DNA of 64,000 nucleotides from Gordonia zhenghanii (GCF_021738965.1 NZ_JAKKOQ010000006.1:62001-126000), one strand, 5' to 3'; numbered from the stretch's first letter, positions 17,764-27,995 are shown. The notes: generated from the letters alone by a model not told the origin. Numbers and translations: made by a program.

Positions 17764-18828
17764 ATGGTGCGTGAATTCGACGGCGAGGAGCCGGTCATCC
17801 CGCGTTCGGTCCTGGTGACCGGAGCGTCGTCGTTTCTCGGCGGGTACCTCGTCGCACGTCTGGCGGCGAATCCGGCGATCGAACGGGTGATCGCCGTCGA
17901 CTCGCGTATCCCGAGCAAGGATCTGATGCGCCGAATGGGTCGCGCCGAGTTCCTGCGCCTGGACATCCGCAGACCGGCCATTGCGAAGGCCATCGCCACC
18001 TACGACGTGGACACGGTGGTGCACACCGCCCCGTCGATCATGGACTCGGCAGAGCATTCGGCGGCGATCAAAGAACTCAACGTGGTCGGGTCGATGCAGG
18101 TGTGCGCGGCCTGCCAGCGGAGTCCGTCCGTCAAGCGGCTCATCCTGCGCTCGACCTCGATGGTCTACGGAGCGAGCGGCAGTGATCCCGCGATGTTCGC
18201 CGAAGGGACCCGCGCGCGCCGCGAACCCACGGGCGGCTACGGCCGTGACCTCATCGACGTGGAGGGCTACGTCCGCGGTCTGTCCCGTCGACGGCAGGAC
18301 ATCGACGTGACGATCCTGCGATACCAGTCGATGCTGGGACCGCGCATCAAGACCCGAGTCAGTTCGTACCTGTCGATGCCGGTGGTGCCGACGGCGTTCG
18401 GCTACTCGCCTCGATTGCAGTTCCTGCACGAAGAGGACGCGTTGGCCGCGCTGGAGCACGCGACGCTCGACTCGAGGCCGGGCACCTTCAACGTCGCAGG
18501 CGACGGCGTGGTGAGCCTCGCCCAGGCAGTGAATCGGGCCGGACACGTTCGGCTGCCGGTAGCGGCGAGCATGATCCAGCCGATCATCGGCGTCCTACGC
18601 GACGGCTCGCTGCCGACGATGAGGTCGGGCACGACCGGGTACCTGACGTATGGCCGTGTGCTGGACAACACACGCATGCGGACCGAGTTCGGATTCGAAC
18701 CGAAGTACACGACATCGCAGACTTTGGACGACTTCGTCACCCGCGGAAAGACCACGCCGCTGGTGTCTGCGGCAGCGTGGCGCGACCTCGAAGCACGGGC
18801 CGTCGTAGCGGCGACCGCACTGCAGTGA
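17764..18828 (+). CDS. NAD-dependent epimerase/dehydratase (extended SDR)
   Basis: A 354-residue extended short-chain dehydrogenase. The dinucleotide loop GASSFLGGYL, the acidic strand end AVDSR and the LDIRR segment are clear. The catalytic serine/tyrosine area reads LRSTSMVYGAS, but the usual YxxxK is replaced: the next candidate tyrosine is in GYGRDLIDVEGYV with no lysine four residues on. The enzyme may therefore be altered or a structural SDR. Corresponds in place to Rv0501 (galE2) of M. tuberculosis, whose name overstates what is known. Confidence 0.88.
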   Translation: MVREFDGEEPVIPRSVLVTGASSFLGGYLVARLAANPAIERVIAVDSRIPSKDLMRRMGRAEFLRLDIRRPAIAKAIATYDVDTVVHTAPSIMDSAEHSAAIKELNVVGSMQVCAACQRSPSVKRLILRSTSMVYGASGSDPAMFAEGTRARREPTGGYGRDLIDVEGYVRGLSRRRQDIDVTILRYQSMLGPRIKTRVSSYLSMPVVPTAFGYSPRLQFLHEEDALAALEHATLDSRPGTFNVAGDGVVSLAQAVNRAGHVRLPVAASMIQPIIGVLRDGSLPTMRSGTTGYLTYGRVLDNTRMRTEFGFEPKYTTSQTLDDFVTRGKTTPLVSAAAWRDLEARAVVAATALQ

Positions 18829-18922
18829 CAAGGCTGTGCGCACGTACGATGGACCGCGACGGTAACGCAGACGGCCGCAGCGGCAGAGCCGAAGCGCAGC
18901 AGCAGTGGAGAGGGGGAGGTCG

Positions 18923-19999
18923 ATGACGCCAGCAGACGAGCCGGGCGATGCGCGGACGGCGAAAGTGATCGCCCTCTACACCGATCCCCGAATCGGCGGG
19001 CGCGCCCCGGCCGGACACCCGAACACCGACGGTTTCGGACGCCCGGCGGCTCCGGTCACTCCGCTGCGAGACGGAATCGAACTGGGCGACGAGCCGTCGC
19101 CGACGCCGGTCGCCCCCGTCACGAACTCGCCGTTGTTCAGTCTCAGTGGACTCCGTGGAGCCGTCGCCGACTCTCTCATGGCGACATCGGGCTTCATCCG
19201 GGAACGCATGACCGGCGACTACACAGTGGACGAATTCGGATTCGACCCGCACTTCGCCGAATCCGTCTGGTTCCCGGCCCTGCGTCCGATCTATCAGAAC
19301 TGGTTCCGAGTCGAGGTGACCGGTATCGAGAACCTGCCGTCGTCTGGAGGCGCACTGCTCGTCGCGAACCACGCGGGGTCGGTTCCGGTGGACGCGGTGA
19401 TCACTTCTCTAGCGGTCCGCGACAACCACCCGAACGAGCGGTATCTGCGCATTCTGGCAGCCGACATGGCGTTCGAGACGCCTGTCGTGAGCGATCTGGC
19501 ACGCAAGGTCGGGGCGACACTCGCCTGCAACAGCGACGCCGAAGCGCTGCTGCGACGCGGCGAGCTGACCGCGGTGTGGCCGGAAGGCTACAAGGGCATC
19601 GGCAAGCTGTACAAGGACCGCTACAAGCTGCAGCGCTTCGGTCGCGGCGGGTTCGTGACGACGGCGATCCGCACGCAGGCTCCGATCGTTCCGGTGTCGA
19701 TCGTCGGATCCGAGGAGATCTATCCGATGATCGCCGATTTGAAGCCGTTGGCGAGGGCGCTCGGGCTTCCGTATTTTCCGGTGACCCCGCTGTTCCCGTG
19801 GCTCGGTCCGCTCGGTGCGATCCCGCTCCCGTCCAAGTGGCACATCCACTTCGGCAAGCCGATAGCCACCGACGGCTACGACGAGCAGGCCGCCGACGAC
19901 CCGATGGTGGTCTTCGACGTCACCGACCACGTCCGCGAAGAGATCCAGCAGACACTGTTCCGCATGCTGAGCAGGCGCGGCAGCGTCTACATCGGCTAG
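18923..19999 (+). CDS. PlsC-family acyltransferase
   Basis: A 358-residue membrane-associated acyltransferase (lysophosphatidate acyltransferase family). The catalytic NHxxxxD motif is NHAGSVPVDA near residue 155, and the substrate motif is WPEGYKGIGK near residue 220. A hydrophilic N-terminal extension of about 100 residues precedes the domain. The ATG at 18923 follows GGGGGAGGT. It matches Rv0502. Role in phospholipid or other acyl-glycerol synthesis is inferred. It ends just before a strong hairpin shared with the converging HAD gene. Confidence 0.9.
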   Translation: MTPADEPGDARTAKVIALYTDPRIGGRAPAGHPNTDGFGRPAAPVTPLRDGIELGDEPSPTPVAPVTNSPLFSLSGLRGAVADSLMATSGFIRERMTGDYTVDEFGFDPHFAESVWFPALRPIYQNWFRVEVTGIENLPSSGGALLVANHAGSVPVDAVITSLAVRDNHPNERYLRILAADMAFETPVVSDLARKVGATLACNSDAEALLRRGELTAVWPEGYKGIGKLYKDRYKLQRFGRGGFVTTAIRTQAPIVPVSIVGSEEIYPMIADLKPLARALGLPYFPVTPLFPWLGPLGAIPLPSKWHIHFGKPIATDGYDEQAADDPMVVFDVTDHVREEIQQTLFRMLSRRGSVYIG

Positions 20000-20000
20000 A

Positions 20001-20024
20001 CCGGACCCCCCCCGGGGGGTCCGG
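20001..20024. terminator. Bidirectional hairpin between converging genes
   Basis: CCGGACCCCCC / GGGGGGTCCGG forms an 11-bp stem with a 2-base spacer, exactly between the acyltransferase stop at 19999 and the HAD phosphatase stop at 20034. It could terminate transcription from both sides. Confidence 0.65.
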
Positions 20025-20033
20025 GCGGCCCGG

Positions 20034-21236
20034 CTAGCGCCGCTTACGCAGAACGCGCGTCGCAGCCGCAGCCGCTCCGCCCGCCGCACCGAGGACCATC
20101 GCCGAGCGTGCTCCGTACTTCGCCGCCTTGCGGGCGGTCCGGAAGTCGTACTGCTCCCAGCCTCGGACGCGAGCGACCTCTCGGAGGTCCGCGTCCGGGT
20201 TGATCGCGACGGCGTTACCGACCAGTGAGAGCATCGGGACGTCGTTGTGCGAGTCGGAGTAAGCCGTACAGCGCTTCAGGTCGAGGCCTTCGCGCACCGC
20301 GATCGACCGGACGGCGTGCGCCTTGCCCGGTCCGTGCAGGATGTCGCCGACGAGGCGTCCGGTGAACCGGCCGTCGACGCTCTCGGCGACGGTGCCGAGA
20401 GCACCCGTCAATCCGAGACGCTTGGCGATCGTCTGCGCGAGCTCGACGGGAGTCGCGGTCACCAGCCACACCTGTTGTCCGGCGTCCAGATGACGTTGGG
20501 CCAGTGCAGCGGTCGCAGGCCAGATCTTGTCGGCGATGAACTCGTCGTAGATGTCCTCGCCCAACTGCGCGAGCTCGGACGTCTCCCGGCCCGCGATGAA
20601 CGAGAGGGCCTTGTCGCGACCGGACGCGACGTCGTCCAGGTTCTCCCGGCCGGTGAGACGGAACTTGGCCTGCTGCCACGCCACGTTCGCGATGTCGCCG
20701 TACGAGAAGTACTTGCGCTGCGCCAGGCCGCGAGCGAACAACACGATCGACGCGCCGTGCACCAGGGTGTTGTCGACGTCGAAGAATGCGGCCGCGGTCA
20801 GGTCCCGCACCTGACCGGGCTGATCGACGTGAATCCGGCTGCCGAGGGACTCGATCGCGGCGCGTGCGGAGGCCTCGCCGGCCAACGTCTGACGGAGCTC
20901 TTCGGCGGTCTGCCGGAACCGGCCTGCCCGCTTGTTGAGCCACGCCGTCATCCGGTGGAACTCGTCGTCGTCGGTCGGTCCGGTCCATTCGGCTCCGAGC
21001 ATCTCGTCACCGGGACGCTCGCCCTCGGTGCGCAGCCGCGCACCGTCTCGGTCGTGTCGGACGTCGTCGCCGTCGGGATCCTCGGTGTGGTCGACGTCGA
21101 ACTGCTCGGCTTCGAGCTCGGTCGCCTCGCGGAGATCGTCGCTCTCCTCGTCGGCGGCCTCGTAGTGCGAAGCGATCTCGTGATCGGGATCGTCGGGGGT
21201 GATCTCTTGATCGGGCTCGATCCAATCGCGGCTCAT
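20034..21236 (-). CDS. HAD-IB family phosphatase (SerB-like)
   Basis: A 400-residue HAD hydrolase. Motif I is [13 protein letters not shown] near residue 150, motif II the threonine in VTATP, motif III the lysine in GPGKAHAV, and motif [13 protein letters not shown]. These are the features of the SerB/HAD-IB group. The first 140 residues are acidic and low in complexity. The last 30 residues are Ala-rich and basic ([12 protein letters not shown]), possibly membrane-contacting. The ATG at 21236 follows GGGAGG. Equivalent genes are called serB, but a phosphoserine substrate is unproven. Confidence 0.9.
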   Translation of the reverse strand: MSRDWIEPDQEITPDDPDHEIASHYEAADEESDDLREATELEAEQFDVDHTEDPDGDDVRHDRDGARLRTEGERPGDEMLGAEWTGPTDDDEFHRMTAWLNKRAGRFRQTAEELRQTLAGEASARAAIESLGSRIHVDQPGQVRDLTAAAFFDVDNTLVHGASIVLFARGLAQRKYFSYGDIANVAWQQAKFRLTGRENLDDVASGRDKALSFIAGRETSELAQLGEDIYDEFIADKIWPATAALAQRHLDAGQQVWLVTATPVELAQTIAKRLGLTGALGTVAESVDGRFTGRLVGDILHGPGKAHAVRSIAVREGLDLKRCTAYSDSHNDVPMLSLVGNAVAINPDADLREVARVRGWEQYDFRTARKAAKYGARSAMVLGAAGGAAAAATRVLRKRR

Positions 21237-21356
21237 CGGCCACCTCCCATTCGTTGCGAGCGGAGCTCCACCGTGCACTGCAGCCAGCCTATCGTGGCGG
21301 GCGTCAGACGGTTCTGTTGCGCGACACCGCGCTGGCACGCTGGCACAATCGCAGGC

Positions 21357-21617
21357 ATGAACGCCACCGTGGAACTGATGACGCGCGCCGGATGCCACGC
21401 GTGCGCCGCCGCCGAGCAGCATTTGCGCACCGTTCTCGCCGACTACGGGCTCGAACCGTCGATCGTCGACGTCGACGCAGCCGCTCAGTCAGGCGATTCG
21501 TCGCTGCGCGCCGAGTACGGCGACCGCGTGCCCGTCATCGTGCTCGACGGCGAGGAGCACGGCTACTGGGAGGTCGACGAACCACGACTGCGTGCGGATC
21601 TCGACATCCGCCGCTGA
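21357..21617 (+). CDS. Glutaredoxin family protein
   Basis: An 86-residue thioredoxin-fold protein with the active site GCHAC (CxxC) near residue 13 and the cis-proline region RVPVIVLDG. Glutaredoxin-like proteins without glutathione occur in actinobacteria, where mycothiol or thioredoxin reductase supplies electrons. It lies upstream of hemA, as Rv0508 does in M. tuberculosis. The ATG at 21357 follows a CACAAT hexamer by 7 bases, so this start may also be leaderless. Confidence 0.88.
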   Translation: MNATVELMTRAGCHACAAAEQHLRTVLADYGLEPSIVDVDAAAQSGDSSLRAEYGDRVPVIVLDGEEHGYWEVDEPRLRADLDIRR

Positions 21618-21761
21618 CCGTCGGCGCCGATTGTCTGTCTTGTCACCCACGGCCTGGGGTGCCATCTGGGCCGTCGGTGATCTAGCCTGGAGACACATGT
21701 GCCCATCACGATGGCGCCGCAGGGGCGTTGTCGGCTCGATGGGCGGGAAACGGGCGATGCA

Positions 21762-23120
21762 GTGAGTGTCTTGTTGTTCGGAGTGTCCCATCGGAGCGCT
21801 CCGGTGTCGGTCCTCGAACGACTCACCGTCTCCGACACCGACCGCCCCAAGCTCGTCGAATCGCTCGTCCGGTCGCCTGCGATATCCGAAGCGATGCTCG
21901 TCTCCACCTGTAACCGGGTCGAGGTCTACGCCGTCGTCGAGGCGTTTCACCCGGCGCTCGAGGCCGTCGGCGACGTCTTCGGCGATCACACCGGCATGAC
22001 GGTCGCCGAATTGACCGGCCACGCATACGTCCGATACTCCGAGGCTGCAGCCGAGCATCTGTTCACCGTTGCGGCGGGACTCGACTCGATGGTCGTCGGC
22101 GAGCAGCAGATCCTCGGCCAGATCCGAACGGCGTACACCGAGGCCGACCAGAACAAGTCGGCGGGCCGCACCCTGCACGAACTGGCTCAGCAGGCGCTGC
22201 GAGTGGGTAAACGCGTCCACCACGAGACCGGTATCGACCGGGCGGGCGCGTCGGTCGTGTCCGTCGCACTGCATCGGGCGGCGACCCTGCGCAACGTGTC
22301 CGTCGAGCACGGCCCGATGAAACGCGCCGTGGTCTTCGGGGCAGGCGCCATGGGGTCGTTGGCGACGAGCCGCCTCGCAGGAGACGGAGTCGAGCACCTG
22401 ACGGTCGTCAACCGGACTTCCGAGCGTGCCGTCGAAGTGGCTGCCACCGTCGCCGAACGGTACGGGGTCACCGCAGTCGGTCGCGACGTCGAGGACCTCA
22501 GTGACGCGATGACCGACGCCGACGTCGTGGTCACCTGCACCGGATCGGTCAGTTCGGTCATCGACGTGGCAGCCGTCCACTCGGCGCTCAAACGACGAGT
22601 CAACCCGGCTCCGCTGATGATCTGCGACCTCGGCATCCCGCGCGACGTCGACGCCGCCGTCGTCAAACTGCCCGGCGTGCACGTCGTCGACATCGAAGGG
22701 CTCCGCGGCGACGAGGAGACCAAAGCGGCGCAGGACGACGCGATAGCCGCCCGCTCGATCGTGACGGACGAACTCGCCGACTACCTCGCCGCGCAGCGTC
22801 AAGCGGCGGTGACACCGACCGTGGCGGCCCTCCGTCAGCAGGCCGCCGAGGTGGTCGAGGGCGAGATCCTGCGTCTGCAGTCCCGGCTGCCCGACCTGGA
22901 CACCGCCCAGCGCGACGAGGTCGCGAAGACTGTCCGTCGGGTGGCCGACAAACTGCTGCACGCTCCGACGGTGCGCGTCAAGCAATTGGCGTCCACCGGC
23001 CGCGGTGACCATTACGCGGAAGCTCTCCGTGAACTCTTCGAGCTCAAGCCCGGCGCCGCCGAATCGGTGTCGGCGTCCGAGACAGGCATCCCGGTGCCCG
23101 GCGAGCGCGACTCGCACTGA
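21762..23120 (+). CDS. hemA: Glutamyl-tRNA reductase
   Basis: First committed step of C5-pathway tetrapyrrole synthesis: reduces glutamyl-tRNA to glutamate-1-semialdehyde. The 452-residue protein has the N-terminal [10 protein letters not shown], the catalytic cysteine in [17 protein letters not shown], the NADPH loop [10 protein letters not shown], and the C-terminal dimerisation helix. The GTG at 21762 gives the family's usual [11 protein letters not shown] start; an in-frame GTG at 21699 would add 21 residues. First of the haem block hemA-hemC-hemD-hemB; the product feeds HemL, encoded 6.5 kb downstream. Confidence 0.95.
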   Translation: MSVLLFGVSHRSAPVSVLERLTVSDTDRPKLVESLVRSPAISEAMLVSTCNRVEVYAVVEAFHPALEAVGDVFGDHTGMTVAELTGHAYVRYSEAAAEHLFTVAAGLDSMVVGEQQILGQIRTAYTEADQNKSAGRTLHELAQQALRVGKRVHHETGIDRAGASVVSVALHRAATLRNVSVEHGPMKRAVVFGAGAMGSLATSRLAGDGVEHLTVVNRTSERAVEVAATVAERYGVTAVGRDVEDLSDAMTDADVVVTCTGSVSSVIDVAAVHSALKRRVNPAPLMICDLGIPRDVDAAVVKLPGVHVVDIEGLRGDEETKAAQDDAIAARSIVTDELADYLAAQRQAAVTPTVAALRQQAAEVVEGEILRLQSRLPDLDTAQRDEVAKTVRRVADKLLHAPTVRVKQLASTGRGDHYAEALRELFELKPGAAESVSASETGIPVPGERDSH

Positions 23121-23187
23121 CGTCACCGCGTCCCGTCTCGCATCACGACCGACTCTCATCACGACCCGACACGACAGGACGGCTACT

Positions 23188-24138
23188 GTGCCAAACGCTG
23201 CCTCAAGCGACCGACCCATCCGTATCGGCACCCGAGGTTCGCAGCTCGCGACCACCCAGGCTCAACAGATCGCCGATCGCCTGACCGCAAACGGGCATCC
23301 TGCCGAACTCAAGATCATCACGACGGCCGGTGACACGTCGACGGCTCCGGTCGCGCAGATCGGCGTCGGCGTCTTCACCACGGCGATCCGGCTCGCATTG
23401 CGCAACGGCGAATGCGACGTCGCGATCCACTCGTACAAGGATCTGCCGACGGCTCCCGAGCCGGACCTCGCGATGGCCGCGGTACCCGAACGCGTCGACC
23501 CCAGAGACGCCCTGGTCAGTCGTGGTGGCCTGGTCCTCGGTGAGCTGCCTGCGGGGTCGACGATCGGTACGTCGTCACCCCGAAGGGCCGCACAGCTTAG
23601 AGCACAGGGTCTCGGTTTGGAAATCCGCCCCCTACGAGGCAACCTTGATTCTCGGTTGGGCAGAGTCGCGAACGGGGAACTGGACGCGGTAGTGGTCGCC
23701 CGAGCCGGACTGGTACGCGTCGGTCGAGCCGATGAGGTCTCCGAAGCGCTTGACCCCGTGGTCATGCTTCCCGCTCCGGCACAGGGGGCCCTGGCCGTCG
23801 AGTGTCTCGCCGACGATGCCGAACTGGTGAGAATACTCGCCGAGTTGGACGACCCGTCCACCCGCATAGCGGTTGACGCCGAACGTGCAGTGCTCGCGGC
23901 CCTCGAGGCCGGATGTACGGCACCGGTCGGCGCGATCGCAGAGGTGGTCGAGTCGATCGACTCCGACGGACGCATCTTCGCCGAGCTCTCGCTCCGCGCG
24001 GGGGTGGCGGCCGAGGACGGATCGGACGTGATCCGCGCTTCGGCGGTTGGTCCGCTGGAGCGGGGCGTGCAACTCGGTAAGGATCTCGCCGCCGAACTGC
24101 TGGAGCTCGGCGCAGCCGAATACGTGCCCAAAGCGTAG
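23188..24138 (+). CDS. hemC: Porphobilinogen deaminase (hydroxymethylbilane synthase)
   Basis: Polymerises four porphobilinogen units into hydroxymethylbilane. The 316-residue protein starts [11 protein letters not shown]. It has the catalytic aspartate region [10 protein letters not shown], the arginine-rich [11 protein letters not shown] and LRGNLDSRL segments, and the dipyrromethane-cofactor cysteine in [11 protein letters not shown] near residue 240. The GTG at 23188 fits the family N-terminus. It lies 67 bases after hemA. Confidence 0.95.
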   Translation: MPNAASSDRPIRIGTRGSQLATTQAQQIADRLTANGHPAELKIITTAGDTSTAPVAQIGVGVFTTAIRLALRNGECDVAIHSYKDLPTAPEPDLAMAAVPERVDPRDALVSRGGLVLGELPAGSTIGTSSPRRAAQLRAQGLGLEIRPLRGNLDSRLGRVANGELDAVVVARAGLVRVGRADEVSEALDPVVMLPAPAQGALAVECLADDAELVRILAELDDPSTRIAVDAERAVLAALEAGCTAPVGAIAEVVESIDSDGRIFAELSLRAGVAAEDGSDVIRASAVGPLERGVQLGKDLAAELLELGAAEYVPKA

Positions 24139-24253
24139 GGCACGGTTCGCGCGACGCTGCACTCCGGTAAGAGGACAAGTCGGTGCTCATGACAGCGAGC
24201 AGAGCACCGAACGGACTGCAGCCCCCAGGGCGGGGGCAGGAGAGTGCGAACGC

Positions 24254-25873
24254 ATGAGCCGTACGAAGAATGCTAAACCCGGTCGGATTCTGTTCGTCGG
24301 GTCGGGTCCGGGAAATCCGGACCTGCTCACAGTGCGAGCGCAGAACATTCTGGTCAACGCCACATCGGCGTTCGTCGATCCCGACGTACCGTCCGGTGTC
24401 GTGGCGCTGATCGGTTCGGCGCACGCCAAGGCCGAACCTGTTCCGACGCGCGCAGGCCGCAAGGCCGCCGAGGCAGCTGCCGAGGCCAAGGAGCAGGAGG
24501 GCCCCGACGTCATCCGTCCCGCGCTCGGCGAACCGGCTCAGGTCGCGAAGACCCTCGTCGCCGAGGCCAAGACCGGAGTCAACGTCGTCCGTGTCGTGGC
24601 AGGCGACCCGATGAGCGCCGACGCGGTACTCGCCGAGATGGGCGCGGTTGCGCGGACATCAGTGGCGTTCGAGGTGCTGCCGGGCATTCCCTCACACGCC
24701 GTCGTCCCGAGCTTCGCAGGCATGCCGATCGGCTCCGGACACACCGTGGCGGACGTCCGCGGCGACGTCGACTGGGGGGCGCTGGCCGCAGCGCCCGGCC
24801 CGCTCGTACTGAACGCGACGGCCGGACACCTTGCGGAACTCTCGAGCGCACTGACCGAGCACGGAGTGGCTCCGCAGACCCCGGTGGCGATCACCGTCAA
24901 CGGCACCACGTGCGCTCAACGCACCATCGAGGCGACCCTGGCCACGGTCAACGACCTGGGAAGTGCTCTCACCGGGCCGCTGGTCCTGACGATCGGCAAG
25001 GTCGTCACCTCGCGCGCCAAGTTCTCCTGGTGGGAGTCGCGGGCTCTGTACGGCTGGACCATCCTGGTGCCGCGCACCAAGGATCAGGCAGGCGACATGA
25101 GTGAACGACTCCAGTCGCACGGCGCTATCCCGCGTGAGGTCCCGACGATCGCCGTCGAGCCGCCGCGCAGCCCTGCGCAGATGGAACGCGCAGTCAAGGG
25201 ACTCGTCGACGGTCGCTACCAGTGGGTGGTGTTCACGTCGACCAACGCGGTTCGCGCCGTGTGGGAGAAGTTCGAAGAGTTCGGGCTCGACGCCCGCGCC
25301 TTCTCCGGCGTCAAGATCGCCTGCGTCGGCGACGCGACAGCGGCCAAGGTCCGCTCGTTCGGCGTCAACCCCGAACTGCTGCCGAGCGGTGAGCAGAGCT
25401 CGCTCGGACTGCTCGAGGAGTTCCCGCCGTACGACGAGGTCTTCGACCCGGTGGACCGCATCCTCCTGCCGCGAGCCGACATCGCGACCGAGACCCTGTC
25501 CGAAGGCCTGCGTGAGCGCGGCTGGGAGATCGACGACGTGACCGCGTACCGAACCGTCCGCGCCGCGCCGCCGCCAGTCGAGACCCGCGAGATGATCAAG
25601 ACCGGCGGATTCGACGCCGTCTGCTTCACCTCGAGCTCCACTGTCCGCAACCTCGTCGGCATCGCGGGCAAGCCGCACGCCCGCACGATCGTGGCGTGCA
25701 TCGGCCCGAAGACCGCGGAGACCGCGATCGAGTTCGGTCTGCGCGTGGACGTGCAGCCCGAGAGTGCGTCGGTCCCCGAACTGGTCGACGCGCTGGCTGC
25801 GCACGCCGCGCAGCTGCGCGCCGAGGGCGCGCTGCCGCCGCCGCGCAAGAAGTCCCGTCGATCGCGGTCTTGA
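24254..25873 (+). CDS. hemD: Fused SUMT-like / uroporphyrinogen-III synthase
   Basis: A 539-residue two-domain protein. The C-terminal half (from about residue 265) is uroporphyrinogen-III synthase, which cyclises hydroxymethylbilane with D-ring inversion; FTSTNAVRAVWEKF and FTSSSTVRNLVG are typical. The N-terminal half has the tetrapyrrole methyltransferase fold: GSGPGNPDLLT and VLPGIPSHAVVPSFAGMPI are kept. The usual GGDPFxFGRGxEE is replaced by AGDPMSADAVLAEM, and a Lys/Ala-rich insert lies near residue 70. The methyltransferase half may be inactive or altered. Such fusions are standard in mycobacteria. Confidence 0.93.
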   Translation: MSRTKNAKPGRILFVGSGPGNPDLLTVRAQNILVNATSAFVDPDVPSGVVALIGSAHAKAEPVPTRAGRKAAEAAAEAKEQEGPDVIRPALGEPAQVAKTLVAEAKTGVNVVRVVAGDPMSADAVLAEMGAVARTSVAFEVLPGIPSHAVVPSFAGMPIGSGHTVADVRGDVDWGALAAAPGPLVLNATAGHLAELSSALTEHGVAPQTPVAITVNGTTCAQRTIEATLATVNDLGSALTGPLVLTIGKVVTSRAKFSWWESRALYGWTILVPRTKDQAGDMSERLQSHGAIPREVPTIAVEPPRSPAQMERAVKGLVDGRYQWVVFTSTNAVRAVWEKFEEFGLDARAFSGVKIACVGDATAAKVRSFGVNPELLPSGEQSSLGLLEEFPPYDEVFDPVDRILLPRADIATETLSEGLRERGWEIDDVTAYRTVRAAPPPVETREMIKTGGFDAVCFTSSSTVRNLVGIAGKPHARTIVACIGPKTAETAIEFGLRVDVQPESASVPELVDALAAHAAQLRAEGALPPPRKKSRRSRS

Positions 25874-25884
25874 GGGCGGCGGAC

Positions 25885-26880
25885 ATGAGTGCGTCGTTCA
25901 CTCGGTTGCGTCGTCTCCGGACCACCCCGGCGATGCGTCGGCTGGTGGCCGAGACCCGGTTGCACCCGGCCCAGCTGGTGCTGCCGATGTTCGTCGCAGA
26001 CGGCATCGAGGAGCCCCGTGCCATCTCGTCGATGCCGGGCGTCGTGCAGCACACGCCCGACTCTCTCGTCGTCGCGGCCCGCGAAGCGGTCGCGGCCGGA
26101 GTCGGGGGACTGATGCTGTTCGGCGTCCCCGAGCCCGCAGACAAAGACGGAGTCGGTTCCGGAGCCGATGACCCGGACGGCGTGCTCAACCGCGCGCTGC
26201 GTCTGCTGCGCGACGAACTCGGCGACTCGACGGTTCTCATGGCCGACACGTGTCTCGACGAGTTCACCGACCACGGGCACTGCGGCGTACTCGACGACCA
26301 GGGGCGTGTCGACAACGATGCGACTCTCCCGCGCTACGAGTCGATGGCGGTCGCGCAGGCTCGTGCGGGTGCGCACGTCGTCGCGCCGAGCGGCATGATG
26401 GACGGCCAGGTCGCAGCGATCCGCTCCGCCCTCGACGACGCCGGATTCACCGACGTGTCGATCCTCGCTTACACCGCCAAGTACGCGTCCGCGTTCTACG
26501 GACCGTTCCGGGAAGCCGTCGGCTCGTCCCTGCAGGGCGACCGCCGCACCTACCAGCAGGACACCGCAAACCGTCTCGAGTCGGCGCGTGAACTGCTCGC
26601 CGACCTCGACGAGGGCGCGGACATGGTGATGGTCAAGCCCGCGATGAGCTACTTGGACATCGTCCGGGACGTCGCCGATCGCGCCGATGCACCGGTCGTC
26701 GCCTATCAGATCAGCGGTGAGTACGCGATGATCGCGGGCGCCGGCGCGAACGGCTGGATCGACGCCGACGCCGCATTCGACGAAGCCGTGCTGTCGATCG
26801 CCCGTGCCGGTGCGTCGATCATCCTGACGTACGCAGCGGTCGACGTGGCGAGGCGGTTGTCTGAGCGCCTTCTTGGGTAG
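25885..26880 (+). CDS. hemB: Delta-aminolevulinic acid dehydratase (porphobilinogen synthase)
   Basis: Condenses two 5-aminolevulinate molecules to porphobilinogen. The 331-residue TIM barrel has the metal-site DTCLDEFTDHGHCG near residue 120, APSGMMDG, the first catalytic lysine in YTAKYAS and the Schiff-base lysine in MVKPAMSYLD. Two of the three usual zinc cysteines are visible in the loop (C...HC), with Asp/His around them, so the metal site may be mixed. The gene begins 11 bases after hemD. Confidence 0.95.
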   Translation: MSASFTRLRRLRTTPAMRRLVAETRLHPAQLVLPMFVADGIEEPRAISSMPGVVQHTPDSLVVAAREAVAAGVGGLMLFGVPEPADKDGVGSGADDPDGVLNRALRLLRDELGDSTVLMADTCLDEFTDHGHCGVLDDQGRVDNDATLPRYESMAVAQARAGAHVVAPSGMMDGQVAAIRSALDDAGFTDVSILAYTAKYASAFYGPFREAVGSSLQGDRRTYQQDTANRLESARELLADLDEGADMVMVKPAMSYLDIVRDVADRADAPVVAYQISGEYAMIAGAGANGWIDADAAFDEAVLSIARAGASIILTYAAVDVARRLSERLLG

Positions 26881-26886
26881 ACCCAT

Positions 26887-26892
26887 TACCCT
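26887..26892 (+). promoter_or_regulatory. -10 element (TACCCT) after hemB
   Basis: TACCCT ends 6 bases before the ATG at 26899, giving the membrane-protein genes a possible leaderless promoter of their own inside the haem block. Confidence 0.45.
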
Positions 26893-26898
26893 GGAATC

Positions 26899-27447
26899 AT
26901 GACCACCCCCGATCCCGGCGCACCGGACGTGCCGACCAGACCCGACAGTGTGAGACTGGCCGTCGAACTCTGGTGCGCGGTGATCGTCGCACAGTTGATC
27001 GCCGCCGTCGCCCAGTATCCGGTGGTGCTGGATCAGTCCCGCACAGTCCTCAACGACATGGCCGAACAGCAGGGGCAGGAGATGCCCGCGTCGCCGACTA
27101 CGATGGCCGTCCTGTCGATGGTCCTGGTCTGCGTGATCGTGACGGCGATCGCTCTGACGGTGCTGAAGTTCTTCTGGGACGGGCGGAACTGGGCTCGCCA
27201 AGTACTCGGTGTGTTCAGCGCCTTCCTCGCCGTGGAACTGGTGTTCAGCGTGCTGTCCATGTTCGGCGACAGCGATTCCGGTGAGGGCGTCTCGGCGCCG
27301 GCGTGGTCCGGCGTGTTCAGCATCATCGGCGGCGTCGCCGCGATCGGCGTGCTCGTCGCGTTGATGAACAAAGACACCGCGGCCTACTGCCGAGACATGG
27401 CAGTCTGGCGAGACCACAAGCGACAGAACGGTGGCGTGCGAGGATGA
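26899..27447 (+). CDS. Four-helix membrane protein (Rv0513-like)
   Basis: A 182-residue integral membrane protein with four predicted helices (near residues 15-35, 70-93, 100-125 and 135-155) and short loops. The last 25 residues are polar (CRDMAVWRDHKRQNGG). Its function is not recognisable. It directly follows hemB and overlaps the next gene by ATGA, forming a coupled run of three membrane proteins and a secreted hydrolase between hemB and hemL. The same place in M. tuberculosis holds Rv0513. Confidence 0.8.
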   Translation: MTTPDPGAPDVPTRPDSVRLAVELWCAVIVAQLIAAVAQYPVVLDQSRTVLNDMAEQQGQEMPASPTTMAVLSMVLVCVIVTAIALTVLKFFWDGRNWARQVLGVFSAFLAVELVFSVLSMFGDSDSGEGVSAPAWSGVFSIIGGVAAIGVLVALMNKDTAAYCRDMAVWRDHKRQNGGVRG

Positions 27448-27995
27448 TCGAGTTCAGAACCCGGCTGCGGGAAGACAAGCCGAACCCTGATGACCGGCCG
27501 TCCCTGGTGGGCTGGGCCCTGCGACTGTGGATGATCTCGGGCGCACTGCTCATCGCTCTGGGTATCCTGACCATCATCGACCACTCGGTCTCCGTAGGCC
27601 TCGAGTTCGGTCCGTTGGCGATCGGCGTCCTGATCGTGCTCATCGGTGTCGCGTACTTCCTCCTCGGAGCCAAGACGTACCGGGGCGAACTGCAGTGGCG
27701 TTCGTCGCTGTCGGCACTGACCTGTGTGATCGTGGCACTGCTGCTTCCGTTGACGATCGGTTTCCAGAGTCCGGGTCTGGCCATCGTCCTCGTGGTCGCG
27801 GTGATCGGCCTCGGCGGATCGGTGCTCGCCTATCGGCCAGTGTCGGACGCCTGGTTCAAATGCCAGCTCGACGGAGACTGCGGCCCGCAGAGCGGTTCTG
27901 CGCCGACCGTGGGCGGGCGGACCGGCTCCGGTGACGAATCGTCCGGTCACGAATCCTCGGGTCGGCAGTCGTCCGGCGACGGCGGTGCCGCGTGA
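27444..27995 (+). CDS. Membrane protein of unknown function
   Basis: A 183-residue protein with four hydrophobic segments in the first 130 residues and a polar, Ser/Gly-rich tail (GSGDESSGHESSGRQSS). Two cysteines bracket a short loop (KCQLDGDCG). The ATG overlaps the upstream stop, and the stop overlaps the next start by GTGA. No domain is recognised; coupling to its neighbours suggests a shared complex. Confidence 0.75.
   Translation: MIEFRTRLREDKPNPDDRPSLVGWALRLWMISGALLIALGILTIIDHSVSVGLEFGPLAIGVLIVLIGVAYFLLGAKTYRGELQWRSSLSALTCVIVALLLPLTIGFQSPGLAIVLVVAVIGLGGSVLAYRPVSDAWFKCQLDGDCGPQSGSAPTVGGRTGSGDESSGHESSGRQSSGDGGAA

Noticed and set aside
25216..27417. 733-residue minus-strand open frame
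   Set aside because: Antisense to hemD, hemB and the membrane protein; a shadow of biased codon use.
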